Made by a program: the position numbers and the translations under genes
The notes under the pieces: model-generated
Database searches by the model: none
Told to the model about the DNA's origin: nothing
Seen by the model: the letters and a program-made list of their open reading frames with translations, nothing else
Source: Paenibacillus sp. FSL K6-3182
GTDB taxonomy: Bacteria; Bacillota; Bacilli; Paenibacillales; Paenibacillaceae
Direction: 5' to 3'
Assembly (NCBI RefSeq): GCF_037976325.1
Contig: NZ_CP150265.1
Location: 7,381,501 to 7,445,500 of the forward strand
DNA length: 64,000 bases
In this document: positions 52,909 to 62,140 of the stretch, piece by piece
How positions within the stretch are numbered: the stretch's first letter is position 1
Layout: every line of letters begins with the position of its first letter

Positions 52909-53046
52909 ATGATTATCAACGAAACTAGGGGGTTATCTGGCAATGGCCTGAGCTTACTTTTTGACCGCTTCTATACGGCAGATAGCACAAGGTCTACCCT
53001 AGAACCTTGGCTTGGCCTTTCTATCGCTGCACCAGACACCGAATAA
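52909..53046 (+). pseudogene. Decayed histidine-kinase C-terminus
   Basis: The frame reads GLSLLFDRFYTADSTRSTLE, PWLGLSIAAPDTE and stop. LFDRFYTAD plus a damaged GTGLGLSIAK box identify the ATP-binding domain of a sensor kinase; the glycine-rich G2 loop is corrupted. A terminator hairpin follows at 53058. Confidence 0.7.
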
Positions 53047-53057
53047 ATCGATCAAAG

Positions 53058-53086
53058 CCCCAGTACAATTGCACTGGGGTATTTTT
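53058..53086 (+). terminator. Terminator after the kinase remnant
   Basis: CCCCAGT and ACTGGGG around an 8-base loop, followed by ATTTTT. Confidence 0.8.
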
Positions 53087-53263
53087 GTATTATTTTACAT
53101 AAAAATATTAATATCTCATAAATTTATCCCTAAAAATAGTTCGAATGTTGTAACAATCGACACGAACAAACAAAATAATATAGTTATTACCGTCTATATA
53201 TTAAATTTTTGGAAGATTATATACTTGTTGTTGAAATTAACAAAATAGTTTAGGAGGATGTCT

Positions 53264-54910
53264 ATGAAACGCAAACTGATAAGCAGAAAGCTCATCCGCA
53301 TAAGCGTCATTGTATTATCCACTTTGTTATTATTGGCTCAATTGGAAGCGGTGTCAAAAACCGTGTCCGCCAATGCTGCTCAGCAGCAAGCTGCATTAAC
53401 GGCCTCACCGTGGGTGTCCACCCAAGTGTATTTAACCGGCGATGAAGTGAGCTACAATAACAACAACTATCGAGCCAAATGGTGGACACAAGGCGATGTA
53501 CCCGGTGCTGGCGCTCCATCGAGCTCACCATGGCTGCTGCTTGAGCCAGGTACGGGCGGGGGCAACCAAGATCCAACTCCGCCTACAGCTCCAACGAATC
53601 TTGCCTCGCCAGGAAAAACCGCTAATTCAGTCACATTAACTTGGAATGCTGCAACAGACAACATTGCTGTAACTGGTTACGATATTTACCGCGGCACTAC
53701 AAAAGTTGGTTCCACAAACGCCTCCACATTAACTTACACCGATACTGGCTTGCAGCCTGACACTTCGTATATCTACTCTGTATCCTCAAAAGACAGCTCC
53801 AGCAACACAACAGCAAGTACGGCCATCACCGTAAAAACCTCTCTTGCCGAACTAAATGTCGGACAAAGCCGCGTTCTAACCGATGAACAAATTACAGCAC
53901 AATGGGGCGGAATTGATCCTCAATATTCACCAGCAAACGCAGCGGCAGCCGTACAAGCCGCACTGCCAAAAACAGAATATGAAGCACTGTTCCCGATGCG
54001 TATTGGTACACCTGCATGGCACACTTTCGCTGCTAGCAAAACGTATTATAAACCTGGTCAAGTCGACTATTATTCTTATGACAACCTAATCGCTGCAGTA
54101 ACAGACGTTGCAAACATTAAGTACAAGCTTGAATACCGCCAAGGTGCTACATGGAACAACCGTGTATTCCGCTTGAACAAAACAACGAAAACAGAAACAC
54201 TCATTTCTCAAAATGCAGATTTCAACGCTTCATGGAATTTGACCGTACCAGTCATCTCTAAAACGGTTGATTTTGGCACATTTATTAAAGAAGGTTCCGC
54301 TGTAAACCGCAAGCGCGAGCTGGCAGCTTTCCTCGCCAATATTGCGCATGAAACAGGCGGAGGCTGGGCGACAGCACCTGGCGGCGAGCTGAGCTGGGGA
54401 CTATTTTGGAATGAAGAAGTCTCTTATATTAATTCCACAAACACAGGGTACATTCAAAGCCATGCCGAATTCCCTCCAGTTCCAGGCAAGTCGTATCACG
54501 GACGTGGACCGATTCAGCTTAGCTGGAACTACAATTACGGACTTATTAGCGGAATTATTTATGGCACTCAGAACACATTGCTCCAACAACCTGAATTAAT
54601 CGTAAACGACGGCAAGCTAGGCTTTATGACAGCTATCTTATTTTGGATGACTCCACAACCGCCGAAACCTTCTGCACATGATGTAATGGTCGGCAACTGG
54701 ACACCATCTGCGTCAGACATTGCCAAAGGGTTAACACCTGCTGGGTATGGTGTAACCATTATGATTATTAACGGCAACTTTGAAGGAAACAAAGACGAGA
54801 CGGACTACCGAGTCGGTCGCCGTGTTGGTCATTACCGTGACATTACGACAAGAATGGGCATCAGTATAACTGGCGAGAAAATCAATACAATTGGGATGAG
54901 CCCGTTCTAA
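53264..54910 (+). CDS. Secreted GH19 chitinase with chitin-binding and FN3 modules
   Basis: Protein of 548 residues. Signal peptide (about 1-38, ending VSANA); CBM5/12 module (PWVSTQVYLTGDEVSYNNNN, YRAKWWTQGDVPG) that binds chitin; Pro-rich linker; FN3 domain (PTAPTNLASPGKTANSVTLT, about 105-195); and a C-terminal GH19 domain with catalytic Glu in NIAHETGGGW and the signature YHGRGPIQLSWNYNYG. Hydrolyses chitin with inversion. The ATG at 53264 lies 6 bases after AGGAGG; the ATG at 53258 abuts it. The upstream 170 bases are very AT-rich. Its neighbours on both sides are gene remnants, so the gene may be a survivor of a larger degraded locus. Confidence 0.95.
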   Translation: MKRKLISRKLIRISVIVLSTLLLLAQLEAVSKTVSANAAQQQAALTASPWVSTQVYLTGDEVSYNNNNYRAKWWTQGDVPGAGAPSSSPWLLLEPGTGGGNQDPTPPTAPTNLASPGKTANSVTLTWNAATDNIAVTGYDIYRGTTKVGSTNASTLTYTDTGLQPDTSYIYSVSSKDSSSNTTASTAITVKTSLAELNVGQSRVLTDEQITAQWGGIDPQYSPANAAAAVQAALPKTEYEALFPMRIGTPAWHTFAASKTYYKPGQVDYYSYDNLIAAVTDVANIKYKLEYRQGATWNNRVFRLNKTTKTETLISQNADFNASWNLTVPVISKTVDFGTFIKEGSAVNRKRELAAFLANIAHETGGGWATAPGGELSWGLFWNEEVSYINSTNTGYIQSHAEFPPVPGKSYHGRGPIQLSWNYNYGLISGIIYGTQNTLLQQPELIVNDGKLGFMTAILFWMTPQPPKPSAHDVMVGNWTPSASDIAKGLTPAGYGVTIMIINGNFEGNKDETDYRVGRRVGHYRDITTRMGISITGEKINTIGMSPF

Positions 54911-54964
54911 AATTACATTAACTCCTATCAAGTTTAATAGCCAACTGATGCAGCTGAAAGACAG

Positions 54965-55000
54965 AAACAGCAGCCCCTACATGATAAGGGCTGCTGTTTT
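54965..55000 (+). terminator. Terminator after the chitinase
   Basis: AAACAGCAGCCC and GGGCTGCTGTTT stem, then TTT. Confidence 0.88.
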
Positions 55001-55003
55001 AAG

Positions 55004-55195
55004 TTAAATGCAGGCATCTATCTCCTGCTTATCCAGTGAAATCCAGGCTACAGCTCTATCGCACTGCCGCACCCATTCACTTAAAGCTGTCGTTTTCCCG
55101 TATCCAGCCTGCGCAGAAACAAGCGTTAGCTTGGCTTCCATCCCCGCATTAAACTTATGTATCAACCGCGGCCTAGATACTAAAAAATGACGCAC
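55004..55195 (-). pseudogene. Fragment of a MalT-type LuxR regulator
   Basis: The 63-codon frame holds FLVSRPRLIHKFNAG, LTLVSAQAGYGKTTAL (Walker A) and DRAVAWISLDKQEID, the start of the ATPase part of large LuxR/MalT regulators (usually about 850 residues). The N-terminal lead and the remaining 90 percent, including the LuxR helix-turn-helix, are missing. A terminator lies directly at its end. Confidence 0.8.
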
Positions 55196-55360
55196 GTGGG
55201 GATGTGAAGTTTTGTACTTACAATCAATGAAAGTCCCTCTGTATACATGTTGTAATAGATGGAGAATAATTTACATTTAATTATCATTTTAGAAGTCTTA
55301 TCTAATATGAATAGTATATGAGGTAAGACGGTATTAAAATACGGAAGGAAGAGTTTGAAT

Positions 55361-55401
55361 AAAAAAAACCATACCCCCTATTTATATGGAGTAAAGCTCC
55401 T
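55361..55401 (-). terminator. Possible terminator after the HlyD-like gene
   Basis: On the minus strand CCATA and TATGG pair across an 11-base loop and are followed by eight T. A short GGAG/CTCC hairpin precedes it. The stem is weak. Confidence 0.4.
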
Positions 55402-55410
55402 GCTTCCTAC

Positions 55411-56550
55411 CTAGTGAACGCGAACCTTGTCGCCATCCTGAAGCGGATCGCCGCTCTCGAATACAATGGACTGCTGCTCGAACAGCCCATCTGTAACGGC
55501 AGATTGTGTATCATTTGAATCAACGACTGTAATGTACGCTTTGCGAACGTAAAAAGCGTTGCCTAATGGTCCACTCCTCTCCTCCATGGCAAACACATAT
55601 TTTTTGTCTCCCTCATCGTGAATCGCTTTATTCGGTACCAGAATGACATCATCTGTCTTCTGAGTCAGCATAACCTCGGCACGCTCTCCTCCCTGCAATT
55701 GATTATCCTTTATCGCAACAAGCAATTTCTTCATTGCCGTATGTGAGGCTGTGCTTCCGCCTTCACCTGCTGGGCTAAGAGCATCAGTGTCTTGAATTTC
55801 CACTAGGCTGCCCTCGATTTGTCTAGCCTGAGTGCCGCTCAATTGAACATCGAGCTTCGCTCCTTTTTCCAGCGGGGCCGCTGCAGCCTCGGGAACTAGA
55901 AATTCAAATTCAAAACCAAGGCTTGTATTGGCAATCATAACAGCAGGTCCTCCTTCAGATGAAGCCAGTCCCTCGACTGCGCCAACCTTGGTTACAATCC
56001 CGTCAAAAGGCGCAACCAATGTGCTCGTTTCTGCCAAATTCTCCTGCAGCTTCTGAATTCTCCGCTGCTGCATATCCCTATCAATCTCGTTTACCTTCAG
56101 CGCATGTTTGGCGCTTTCGACGCTCTTCTCATCTCCGCTTTGGGAGGCTTCGACATAGCTTTGCTCCAGCTCTTTATTGAGGAGCTGCAGCTTACTAAGA
56201 GCGGCCTGCTCGTCTAGTATTTGATTTTTTGCAGCCCTCTGATCATAAACAATCAATACCAGCCCTTTCTTAACAGGCTCCCCTTCCTTAACATTCACTT
56301 TGTTTACCCTCGTCCCGGGCTCACCCGACAAAGCCGTTTGCACCCGCCATTTCACAATACCGCTGCCTTGAAAGGTATGATTAAGTTCACCACGGTTTGG
56401 CGTGACTAACACGACCTTGGGTAAGGTTAAGGACATTAGCGTATTGCTAAACAGCGTAAATCCAATTAACAGCCCCATAAACAAGCCAAACAGAAGGCGA
56501 ATTTTTCTTTTGCGTCCAGGCACTGCTTGGCCAGCTAGTTGTAATTCCAT
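55411..56550 (-). CDS. HlyD/MacA-like membrane fusion (adaptor) protein
   Basis: Protein of 379 residues. One N-terminal membrane helix (LLFGLFMGLLIGFTLF), a lipoyl/barrel half-motif (VNKVNVKEGEPVKKGLVLIV), a coiled-coil hairpin of about 85 residues, the second half-motif (STLVAPFDGIVTKVGAVEG) and a beta-barrel region. Such adaptors normally work with exporters of MacB, RND or HlyB type. Here it is the last gene of a sugar-type ABC operon, 21 bases behind a permease, with GGAGGG before its ATG. This partnership is unusual. Co-transcription is likely; the function is open. Confidence 0.87.
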   Translation of the reverse strand: MELQLAGQAVPGRKRKIRLLFGLFMGLLIGFTLFSNTLMSLTLPKVVLVTPNRGELNHTFQGSGIVKWRVQTALSGEPGTRVNKVNVKEGEPVKKGLVLIVYDQRAAKNQILDEQAALSKLQLLNKELEQSYVEASQSGDEKSVESAKHALKVNEIDRDMQQRRIQKLQENLAETSTLVAPFDGIVTKVGAVEGLASSEGGPAVMIANTSLGFEFEFLVPEAAAAPLEKGAKLDVQLSGTQARQIEGSLVEIQDTDALSPAGEGGSTASHTAMKKLLVAIKDNQLQGGERAEVMLTQKTDDVILVPNKAIHDEGDKKYVFAMEERSGPLGNAFYVRKAYITVVDSNDTQSAVTDGLFEQQSIVFESGDPLQDGDKVRVH

Positions 56551-56571
56551 TAAAATCCCTCCGTGAATGGG

Positions 56572-57465
56572 CTAACCTTTAATTCCCGATAGCTGAACAC
56601 CCTCAACAAAGTAAGACTCTGCATATAAAAATAACAGCACCATCGGAGTCATATACAAAACGGAGGCAGCAAAAGCAACGCCCCTTGCACCCTCGCTAAT
56701 ACGCGATAAATAGAGTGACAACGGCTGCTTGAATGTGTCCTCAAGAAATATAAGCGGCTGCTCAACCATGTTCCAATTATCAACAAATAGCAAAACAATT
56801 AAAGCGGCGATTCCCGGCTTGACGAGCGGTACAATAATTTGATAAAAAATGGTTGCATGCCCTGCCCCATCTATTTTGGCTGCTTCAACGTACGTATATG
56901 GAATATGCATCATGAACTGCCTAAGCATAAACACGCCAAAAGTGCTGAAAATCCCCGGCAGTATAATGGCAGAAGTTGTATTCATGAGCCCCAGCTTATC
57001 CGCAATAATATAATTGGGCACTAACGTCACTTGAAATGGCATAAGCATGGTCATCAAATATACGACAAACAGCTTATCCCTCCCCCAAAACCGCAGCTTG
57101 GCAAATGCATAAGCGGCTAGAGATGCGATCATCACTTGCAGAACAATGATGGGTACAACAATAAACACGGAATTCCAAAACATATGGAGAAACATCGGTT
57201 TATGAACCAATACTTCCGCATATTGACCAAATGATACCCAATCTGGGATCAGCTTTAAATTGATGTATCCGTCTTTTTCCCCTGCCGCAATATTAACCAT
57301 CTTGCCAATGAGATTGTAGTTATAGTCAATTTCGGTTTCTGTCATGAACGAGTTGGAAAATGTAACAACAATGGGGAACAGCATTGCCGCAGCAAGCCCC
57401 CCCATGATAACTGACAACACAAGCTTTTTAAATAATGGCAATCCTTTCACCACCCTTTCACCCAT
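56572..57465 (-). CDS. Carbohydrate ABC transporter permease (MalG type)
   Basis: Protein of 297 residues with six membrane helices and the EAA loop EAAKIDGAGHATIFYQIIVP, the contact for the ATPase. The N-terminal extracytoplasmic loop after helix 1 contains FSNSFMTETEI. It pairs with the MalF-type permease whose 3' end it overlaps by 8 bases. The start is uncertain: ATG at 57465 has no strong ribosome binding site and nearby GTG codons are possible. No ATPase gene is present, as is common for Firmicutes sugar importers sharing MsmX. Confidence 0.92.
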   Translation of the reverse strand: MGERVVKGLPLFKKLVLSVIMGGLAAAMLFPIVVTFSNSFMTETEIDYNYNLIGKMVNIAAGEKDGYINLKLIPDWVSFGQYAEVLVHKPMFLHMFWNSVFIVVPIIVLQVMIASLAAYAFAKLRFWGRDKLFVVYLMTMLMPFQVTLVPNYIIADKLGLMNTTSAIILPGIFSTFGVFMLRQFMMHIPYTYVEAAKIDGAGHATIFYQIIVPLVKPGIAALIVLLFVDNWNMVEQPLIFLEDTFKQPLSLYLSRISEGARGVAFAASVLYMTPMVLLFLYAESYFVEGVQLSGIKG

Positions 57466-58354
57466 CCATGGAATTCCGAAAACGCCGTTCGATGGAAAGC
57501 ATGACCATTACAAAAGCAAGAATACAGCCTACCATTAGAACTGCAGCGGCTGTCAGCTTCTGTACATCAAGGGATAAAAACATATTATTCATGTAATGCT
57601 GCAGCATATAGATGCGGTCATGAGGATAGTTGCCTGCGATTAGATACGTTTCACGAAACACTTTAAACGAATTAATAATAGAGATAAGAACGACAAAAAA
57701 CATGGTCGGAGTCAAATAAACGAGCGTAATATGAATCCATTTATGAAAAATGCCCGCACCCTCAATGTCCGCCGTCTCATAATAGTCTTTAGGAATGCTT
57801 TGGAGCCCCGCCAAAAATAATATGATGTTATACCCGATGTTTTTCCACGTATATACGATGGCAAGCACACCGATTGACCACTCCGACTTCATCCAATCTA
57901 TTCGATCCAGATGCAAGCTCTGCATCCAAGCATTCAATGTCCCATTCCAGTCGAACATGATTTGCCATATCATCACAATAGATGCGACAGGCACTACTAG
58001 CGGCAGTACAAAGGCGGTCTGCAGCCAATTTCGAATAAACAGCTTTTGATTGAGCAAATGCGCAAACAACAAAGACAAAACGATAATGAGCGGTACACTA
58101 ATGCCAGTAAACAGAAATGTATTGGCTGCCGCTTTCCGAAAGGATGCGCTGGCCTGCAAATCCTTGTAATTGTCCAAACCAACAAATGAGCCGTTAACGG
58201 TACTATCCTGAAAGGAATACACAAATCCCATGGCAAACGGGAGAAGGTAAAATAAGGAAAAACCAATTAGGCTCGGTGCCAAAAAACAGGCTGCCGCAGT
58301 ACCATCCTTGCACAGCAGCCTGATCAGAACAATTTTGACGCTTTTCCTATTCAT
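57458..58354 (-). CDS. Carbohydrate ABC transporter permease (MalF type)
   Basis: Protein of 298 residues with six helices, starting with an N-terminal cytosolic segment and ACFLAPSLIGFSLFYLLPFA. EAA loop: ETADIEGAGIFHKWIHITLV. This subunit forms the import channel with the MalG-type partner. Its ATG overlaps the stop of the solute-binding protein gene by 8 bases, so translation is coupled. Confidence 0.93.
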   Translation of the reverse strand: MNRKSVKIVLIRLLCKDGTAAACFLAPSLIGFSLFYLLPFAMGFVYSFQDSTVNGSFVGLDNYKDLQASASFRKAAANTFLFTGISVPLIIVLSLLFAHLLNQKLFIRNWLQTAFVLPLVVPVASIVMIWQIMFDWNGTLNAWMQSLHLDRIDWMKSEWSIGVLAIVYTWKNIGYNIILFLAGLQSIPKDYYETADIEGAGIFHKWIHITLVYLTPTMFFVVLISIINSFKVFRETYLIAGNYPHDRIYMLQHYMNNMFLSLDVQKLTAAAVLMVGCILAFVMVMLSIERRFRNSMDG

Positions 58355-59747
58355 TTAAAACAGTCGTCACTCTATTTTGAATTAGCTTTGCCACGGCTTC
58401 AGGTGTTTTCTGTCCGGCGAAATATGCTAAGGACTCTTCCCTTACAATGTTATCGATATGGGTATTGTTGAACTGAACCGAATATTTGGCCCCAGTAAGG
58501 AATTTATCTAGATCATCAATATCCTTTTGGGTAATTTCAAACACTTTGCCTTTCATCGGCCCGATCGGTTGATCAGACTCAACCGTCCCTTTTTTTAATA
58601 CATCTTGGATGACCCTATTGTATGAAGCTTTACTGAGTGGGAATCCGGCACTGCCTGCTCGATGCTGCATCTCATCAGAGTGCATAAATTTCAAGAAATC
58701 CCATGCCTCCTCTTTTACAGAAGACTTTGCGTTTATGCCCAGCGTTTGATACGTTCTGTAGGAGCCGCCTGCCTGCTGACCGCTTGCGATCGGCTTTAAG
58801 TATAGTTTTGTCTTGTGGGATAGACCTCCTGTCAAAAACTCGCTTTGTTTTATCTCACGAATATAATCGTCAGGCGAGTTAATTTGGGTGTCTCTAAATA
58901 TAGGAAAGCCTTTATCTCCACTCATAATTTTGTCATCGAACACGGATTTTACTTCTTTCAGCAAATCAGTAAAGGCAGCAGAGTCAAAATTAGCCTTCCC
59001 GCTCTCCTTATCCACAAACGTCCCATATTGATCATTAACCAGCTGCGTAATCATATATTCTGGCTGACTTGTGCCTAATACCGATTGATTTTCATCTGTA
59101 TGCTTGACGAGTTCTCTAGCCGTTTCTATAAACTGTGTCCAGTTCCAATGGCTGTCGTCAATTTTAACGCCACTTTTCTCGATCAACGTATGATTGCCGA
59201 AAAGACCATAAATAAAGAAGCCAAGCGGCATCCCATATAATCCTCCGTTCACTTTCATTCCATCCAAAATATTGCCGAAATACTGTTCCTTCTTAAAAGT
59301 TGGATCCTTATCAATCAGCTCACTCATATTGACTAGCAGCTGTTTTTTTATATAATCCCCTGATGGCAGTTGGTCCATCTCAATCAGGTCAGGCCCTTTA
59401 CCGGATAATAAAGCTGTACCTGTCGTTTTGATAAACTTCTCCAAATTGACTTCTAAATCTGCGTCCGCTGTATCGATGTATTTGAGATCAATGGTGATAT
59501 TGGGATGCTTGGCTTCATATTTCTTTTTGGCTTCTACAAAGAAATCGTTCTGAAAAAAAGTCGAGAACACAATCGTTTTTTTCTCATTGCTGTTTTTCGG
59601 TTCAACCGTTTCTTCCTTAGGCGGGTTTGTACCGGTCTGCCCCTCGCTCTTTGTCTGCGTACCTCCTGAATTTCCGCCTGTAGCAGAGCTGCATGCAGAT
59701 ACAACCATCATCATTATCGTCAACAAAATGAACAATGCCTTTTTCAT
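58347..59747 (-). CDS. ABC solute-binding lipoprotein (family 1)
   Basis: Protein of 466 residues with a lipoprotein signal (ILLTIMMMVVSACSSATG, lipobox VSAC) and a family-1 sugar-binding fold: KKTIVFSTFFQNDFFVEAKK, GKGPDLIEMDQLPSGDYIKK, EEAWDFLKFMHSDEM. It captures an oligosaccharide-type ligand outside the membrane for the two permeases. ATG at 59747 is preceded by AAAGGAAG and gives a compact signal peptide; the GTG at 59765 is less likely. First gene of the four-gene operon with the HlyD-like adaptor at its end. Confidence 0.94.
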   Translation of the reverse strand: MKKALFILLTIMMMVVSACSSATGGNSGGTQTKSEGQTGTNPPKEETVEPKNSNEKKTIVFSTFFQNDFFVEAKKKYEAKHPNITIDLKYIDTADADLEVNLEKFIKTTGTALLSGKGPDLIEMDQLPSGDYIKKQLLVNMSELIDKDPTFKKEQYFGNILDGMKVNGGLYGMPLGFFIYGLFGNHTLIEKSGVKIDDSHWNWTQFIETARELVKHTDENQSVLGTSQPEYMITQLVNDQYGTFVDKESGKANFDSAAFTDLLKEVKSVFDDKIMSGDKGFPIFRDTQINSPDDYIREIKQSEFLTGGLSHKTKLYLKPIASGQQAGGSYRTYQTLGINAKSSVKEEAWDFLKFMHSDEMQHRAGSAGFPLSKASYNRVIQDVLKKGTVESDQPIGPMKGKVFEITQKDIDDLDKFLTGAKYSVQFNNTHIDNIVREESLAYFAGQKTPEAVAKLIQNRVTTVLNE

Positions 59748-59883
59748 AGGTTCTCTTCCTTTCACCTGCTATCATTGTCTACTGCTTGCACTTCTATCGT
59801 TCCGAGGCATTACTTCATCAGTATAGTGACTGGATATATGATAAGTGAGATAGAGTTGTATTGAAGTTGTAAAATATAAAAAT

Positions 59884-59914
59884 ACAAAAAAGCCAATTGC
59901 ACATGCAATTGGCT
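59884..59914 (-). terminator. Terminator of the two-component/lipoprotein operon
   Basis: AGCCAATTGC-ACAT-GCAATTGGCT, a perfect 10 bp stem. On the minus strand it is followed by TTTTTT. It separates the regulatory operon from the ABC operon. Confidence 0.9.
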
Positions 59915-59932
59915 ATCTTCATCTCACTCTAT

Positions 59933-60700
59933 TCACAGTCTAGAATAGTAACTTAACAACGCCATAACATCCTTGCTAAACCCGACAGCCTTATTTTGCC
60001 TCACATTCACCGTGACACAATATTTCAACTTCTCGTCTTCCTTGCTCGTATAATACAATTCCACAACGCTGTCCCAGCGGGTAATGTCCTCATTCAGCGA
60101 CAATTCAGATAAGGGGTAACTTCCTTCTATATCGATAAACGCATTTGCGAGAGCAATGATTTTCTCTTGTTCACTTTGACTACTGGAGGAAGGGGCTCGC
60201 ACGACGCCCACCTCGGAAAGTTTAATCACATCACCGTCTTTGGCGTTCAGTACGATGTCATACACTTCACTAGGATCAGACAATCTAGTCAGTGTTATAT
60301 AATACAAGCCGCCAGAAATGTCATCCAGTTCTGTTTGATAATCCGGCTTGGCGTCAGCGCCCTGTTCAATCACCTGCGCCCTTTCCGGTCTAGGGTCAAC
60401 TCCATACTCCGCTTCATTTAGCAGCTCTCTAAATTTATGCTGGTCAATAGCCATCAGCTCGAATTGCAGCTCATCGATCGTCAGACTCTTTTCCAGATAC
60501 TTGTTGACTGCATTCAAACTAAGCGTCTTCACCGCCTCTTGGGACAGAACACCCTCGTATTCCACATCATTGCTGCCCGTTTCTTTCGTTATTTTTTTAA
60601 CCATTACCGTGTCTTTGGGGGTCCTATCCAATACGTTTCCGCACCCCGTCGAAATGATGGCGAGCGCTGCGAGCACCATAACCAGAATGAGCTTGTTCAT
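59933..60700 (-). CDS. Lipoprotein of unknown function
   Basis: Protein of 255 residues with a lipoprotein signal (VLAALAIISTGCGN, lipobox STGC). The mature part holds two alpha/beta segments, EAVKTLSLNAVNKYLEKSLT near residue 55 and KIIALANAFIDIEGSYPLSE near 185, each followed by beta strands, suggesting two similar modules. It resembles no family I can name. Its ATG overlaps the end of the histidine kinase (ATGA), so it is the third gene of a response regulator, kinase and lipoprotein operon and may tune the sensor. Confidence 0.8.
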   Translation of the reverse strand: MNKLILVMVLAALAIISTGCGNVLDRTPKDTVMVKKITKETGSNDVEYEGVLSQEAVKTLSLNAVNKYLEKSLTIDELQFELMAIDQHKFRELLNEAEYGVDPRPERAQVIEQGADAKPDYQTELDDISGGLYYITLTRLSDPSEVYDIVLNAKDGDVIKLSEVGVVRAPSSSSQSEQEKIIALANAFIDIEGSYPLSELSLNEDITRWDSVVELYYTSKEDEKLKYCVTVNVRQNKAVGFSKDVMALLSYYSRL

Positions 60701-62136
60701 TCCTTAATCCCGCCTTTCGGATGACCCGGAGTGAACACAACTTCTACGGTTGTGCCCTGATTTTCATTGCTTGCAATATGGATTGCAGCATGATGAACGC
60801 CTGCAATACTTTGACATATCGCAAGCCCTAGACCTGCTCCGTTACTGCTTCTTGTTCTAGACTTGTCCGCCATATAAAAAGGTTCAAATATTTTATCCTG
60901 ATGTTCCTTGGCAATGCCGATGCCCTCGTCCTGTACCTGCAGAATATATTGATCTCCGCGCCACAGAGCGCGCAGGATAATGGTTTGCTGCGGGGCTGAA
61001 GCTTTCAGCGCATTATCTACAAGATTGGAGATCAACACCTTTATCAAATCCTTCTCCACCAGCAGCTCGCACGGTTCGCATTCCACGATCATTCCCACAT
61101 GCTTCTCGCTCGCCATTACACTAAGCGTCGGCTTTAATTCAGCAAAAATCGCCCCTAAATCGTGCAGCTCCATCTGGAAATCGTCCTCCTGCAGCAAAAT
61201 CAAGTTCATGAGCTTCAATGACAACGACTCTAGGCGCTTTCCTTCCGAATAAATGACATTCAAACTATCCATGAACATTTCCTCGTTATATTTGGTTGTC
61301 CTCATAAAATTGGCGTAGGCAATAATGGAAGTCAAAGGTGTCTTCAATTCATGTGTAAAATTGTTGATGAACCGCTGTTTCTCTTCATTATTTCGCTCGA
61401 GAATCGTAATTTTATCCTCAACAACAGCAGCCATATCATTAAAATTTTGAGCCAGCATGCCGATTTCATCCTTTGATTTTATCCGGACGCGCTCCGAGAA
61501 ATCGCCTTGTGCAATAACCTGCGCAGTCTGGCTAAGCCGATCAATCGACCTCGTCAGCCCTCGGCTTACAAAAAACATAATCAGCATATAGAGGAAGCAG
61601 GCAGCCACATCTACTTTTGCAAAAAACTGATACTGATCCACGCGGTCCTGATATACAGAAGTAACGTCGATCATGTAGGTGAACACATAGCTTTTATGGT
61701 TTATATTCGCAATATTTGATGTGAACAGTATCGTTCGCTGATCGATATCCCGCAAAATATAACTAATTTCGTCTACGGCCAGCTTGTCCAGTTCCTCACG
61801 CTGCTTTGGGATTTGAAAATCGGTATTGTTAAAGACTGACCGATTTTGCTCGTCCCTAATCTCCAAATAAACGAGCTGATCGTTATTTTTACCAACAAAT
61901 TCATTAGCAATTCTCGTTAATACCGTTTTTTCGTAATCAATGGAGTCATAAATTTGAAGGATGGGTACAATCGCATCGACGCTGGAATGAATGCTCATAT
62001 TCTGGCTTAAAGCGTTGTTGATTTCCTGCTTAAGCATTCGATTATGGCTCCGCTCGATTACCATAATAGAGGCAGCGTTAAAAATAATGATGAAGACCAG
62101 AATTGAGAAGACATAAATTTTTTGCCAAAATTTCAT
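60697..62136 (-). CDS. Membrane sensor histidine kinase
   Basis: Protein of 479 residues: membrane helix 1 (7-28), an extracytoplasmic sensor of about 140 residues, helix 2 (VDVAACFLYMLIMFFVSRG), HAMP, HisKA with FTHELKTPLTSI near residue 262, and HATPase_c with LVDNALKAS, DEGIGIAKEH and NGAGLGLAICQSI. AAGAGG precedes ATG at 62136, two bases after the regulator stop region. It senses an envelope or extracellular signal; the adjacent lipoprotein and sugar-ABC operons are likely partners or targets. Confidence 0.94.
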   Translation of the reverse strand: MKFWQKIYVFSILVFIIIFNAASIMVIERSHNRMLKQEINNALSQNMSIHSSVDAIVPILQIYDSIDYEKTVLTRIANEFVGKNNDQLVYLEIRDEQNRSVFNNTDFQIPKQREELDKLAVDEISYILRDIDQRTILFTSNIANINHKSYVFTYMIDVTSVYQDRVDQYQFFAKVDVAACFLYMLIMFFVSRGLTRSIDRLSQTAQVIAQGDFSERVRIKSKDEIGMLAQNFNDMAAVVEDKITILERNNEEKQRFINNFTHELKTPLTSIIAYANFMRTTKYNEEMFMDSLNVIYSEGKRLESLSLKLMNLILLQEDDFQMELHDLGAIFAELKPTLSVMASEKHVGMIVECEPCELLVEKDLIKVLISNLVDNALKASAPQQTIILRALWRGDQYILQVQDEGIGIAKEHQDKIFEPFYMADKSRTRSSNGAGLGLAICQSIAGVHHAAIHIASNENQGTTVEVVFTPGHPKGGIKE

Positions 62137-62140
62137 CCTC

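Noticed and set aside
53012..53248. Open frame of 78 codons upstream of the chitinase
   Set aside because: It runs through a terminator hairpin and very AT-rich DNA, and has no ribosome binding site or family pattern.
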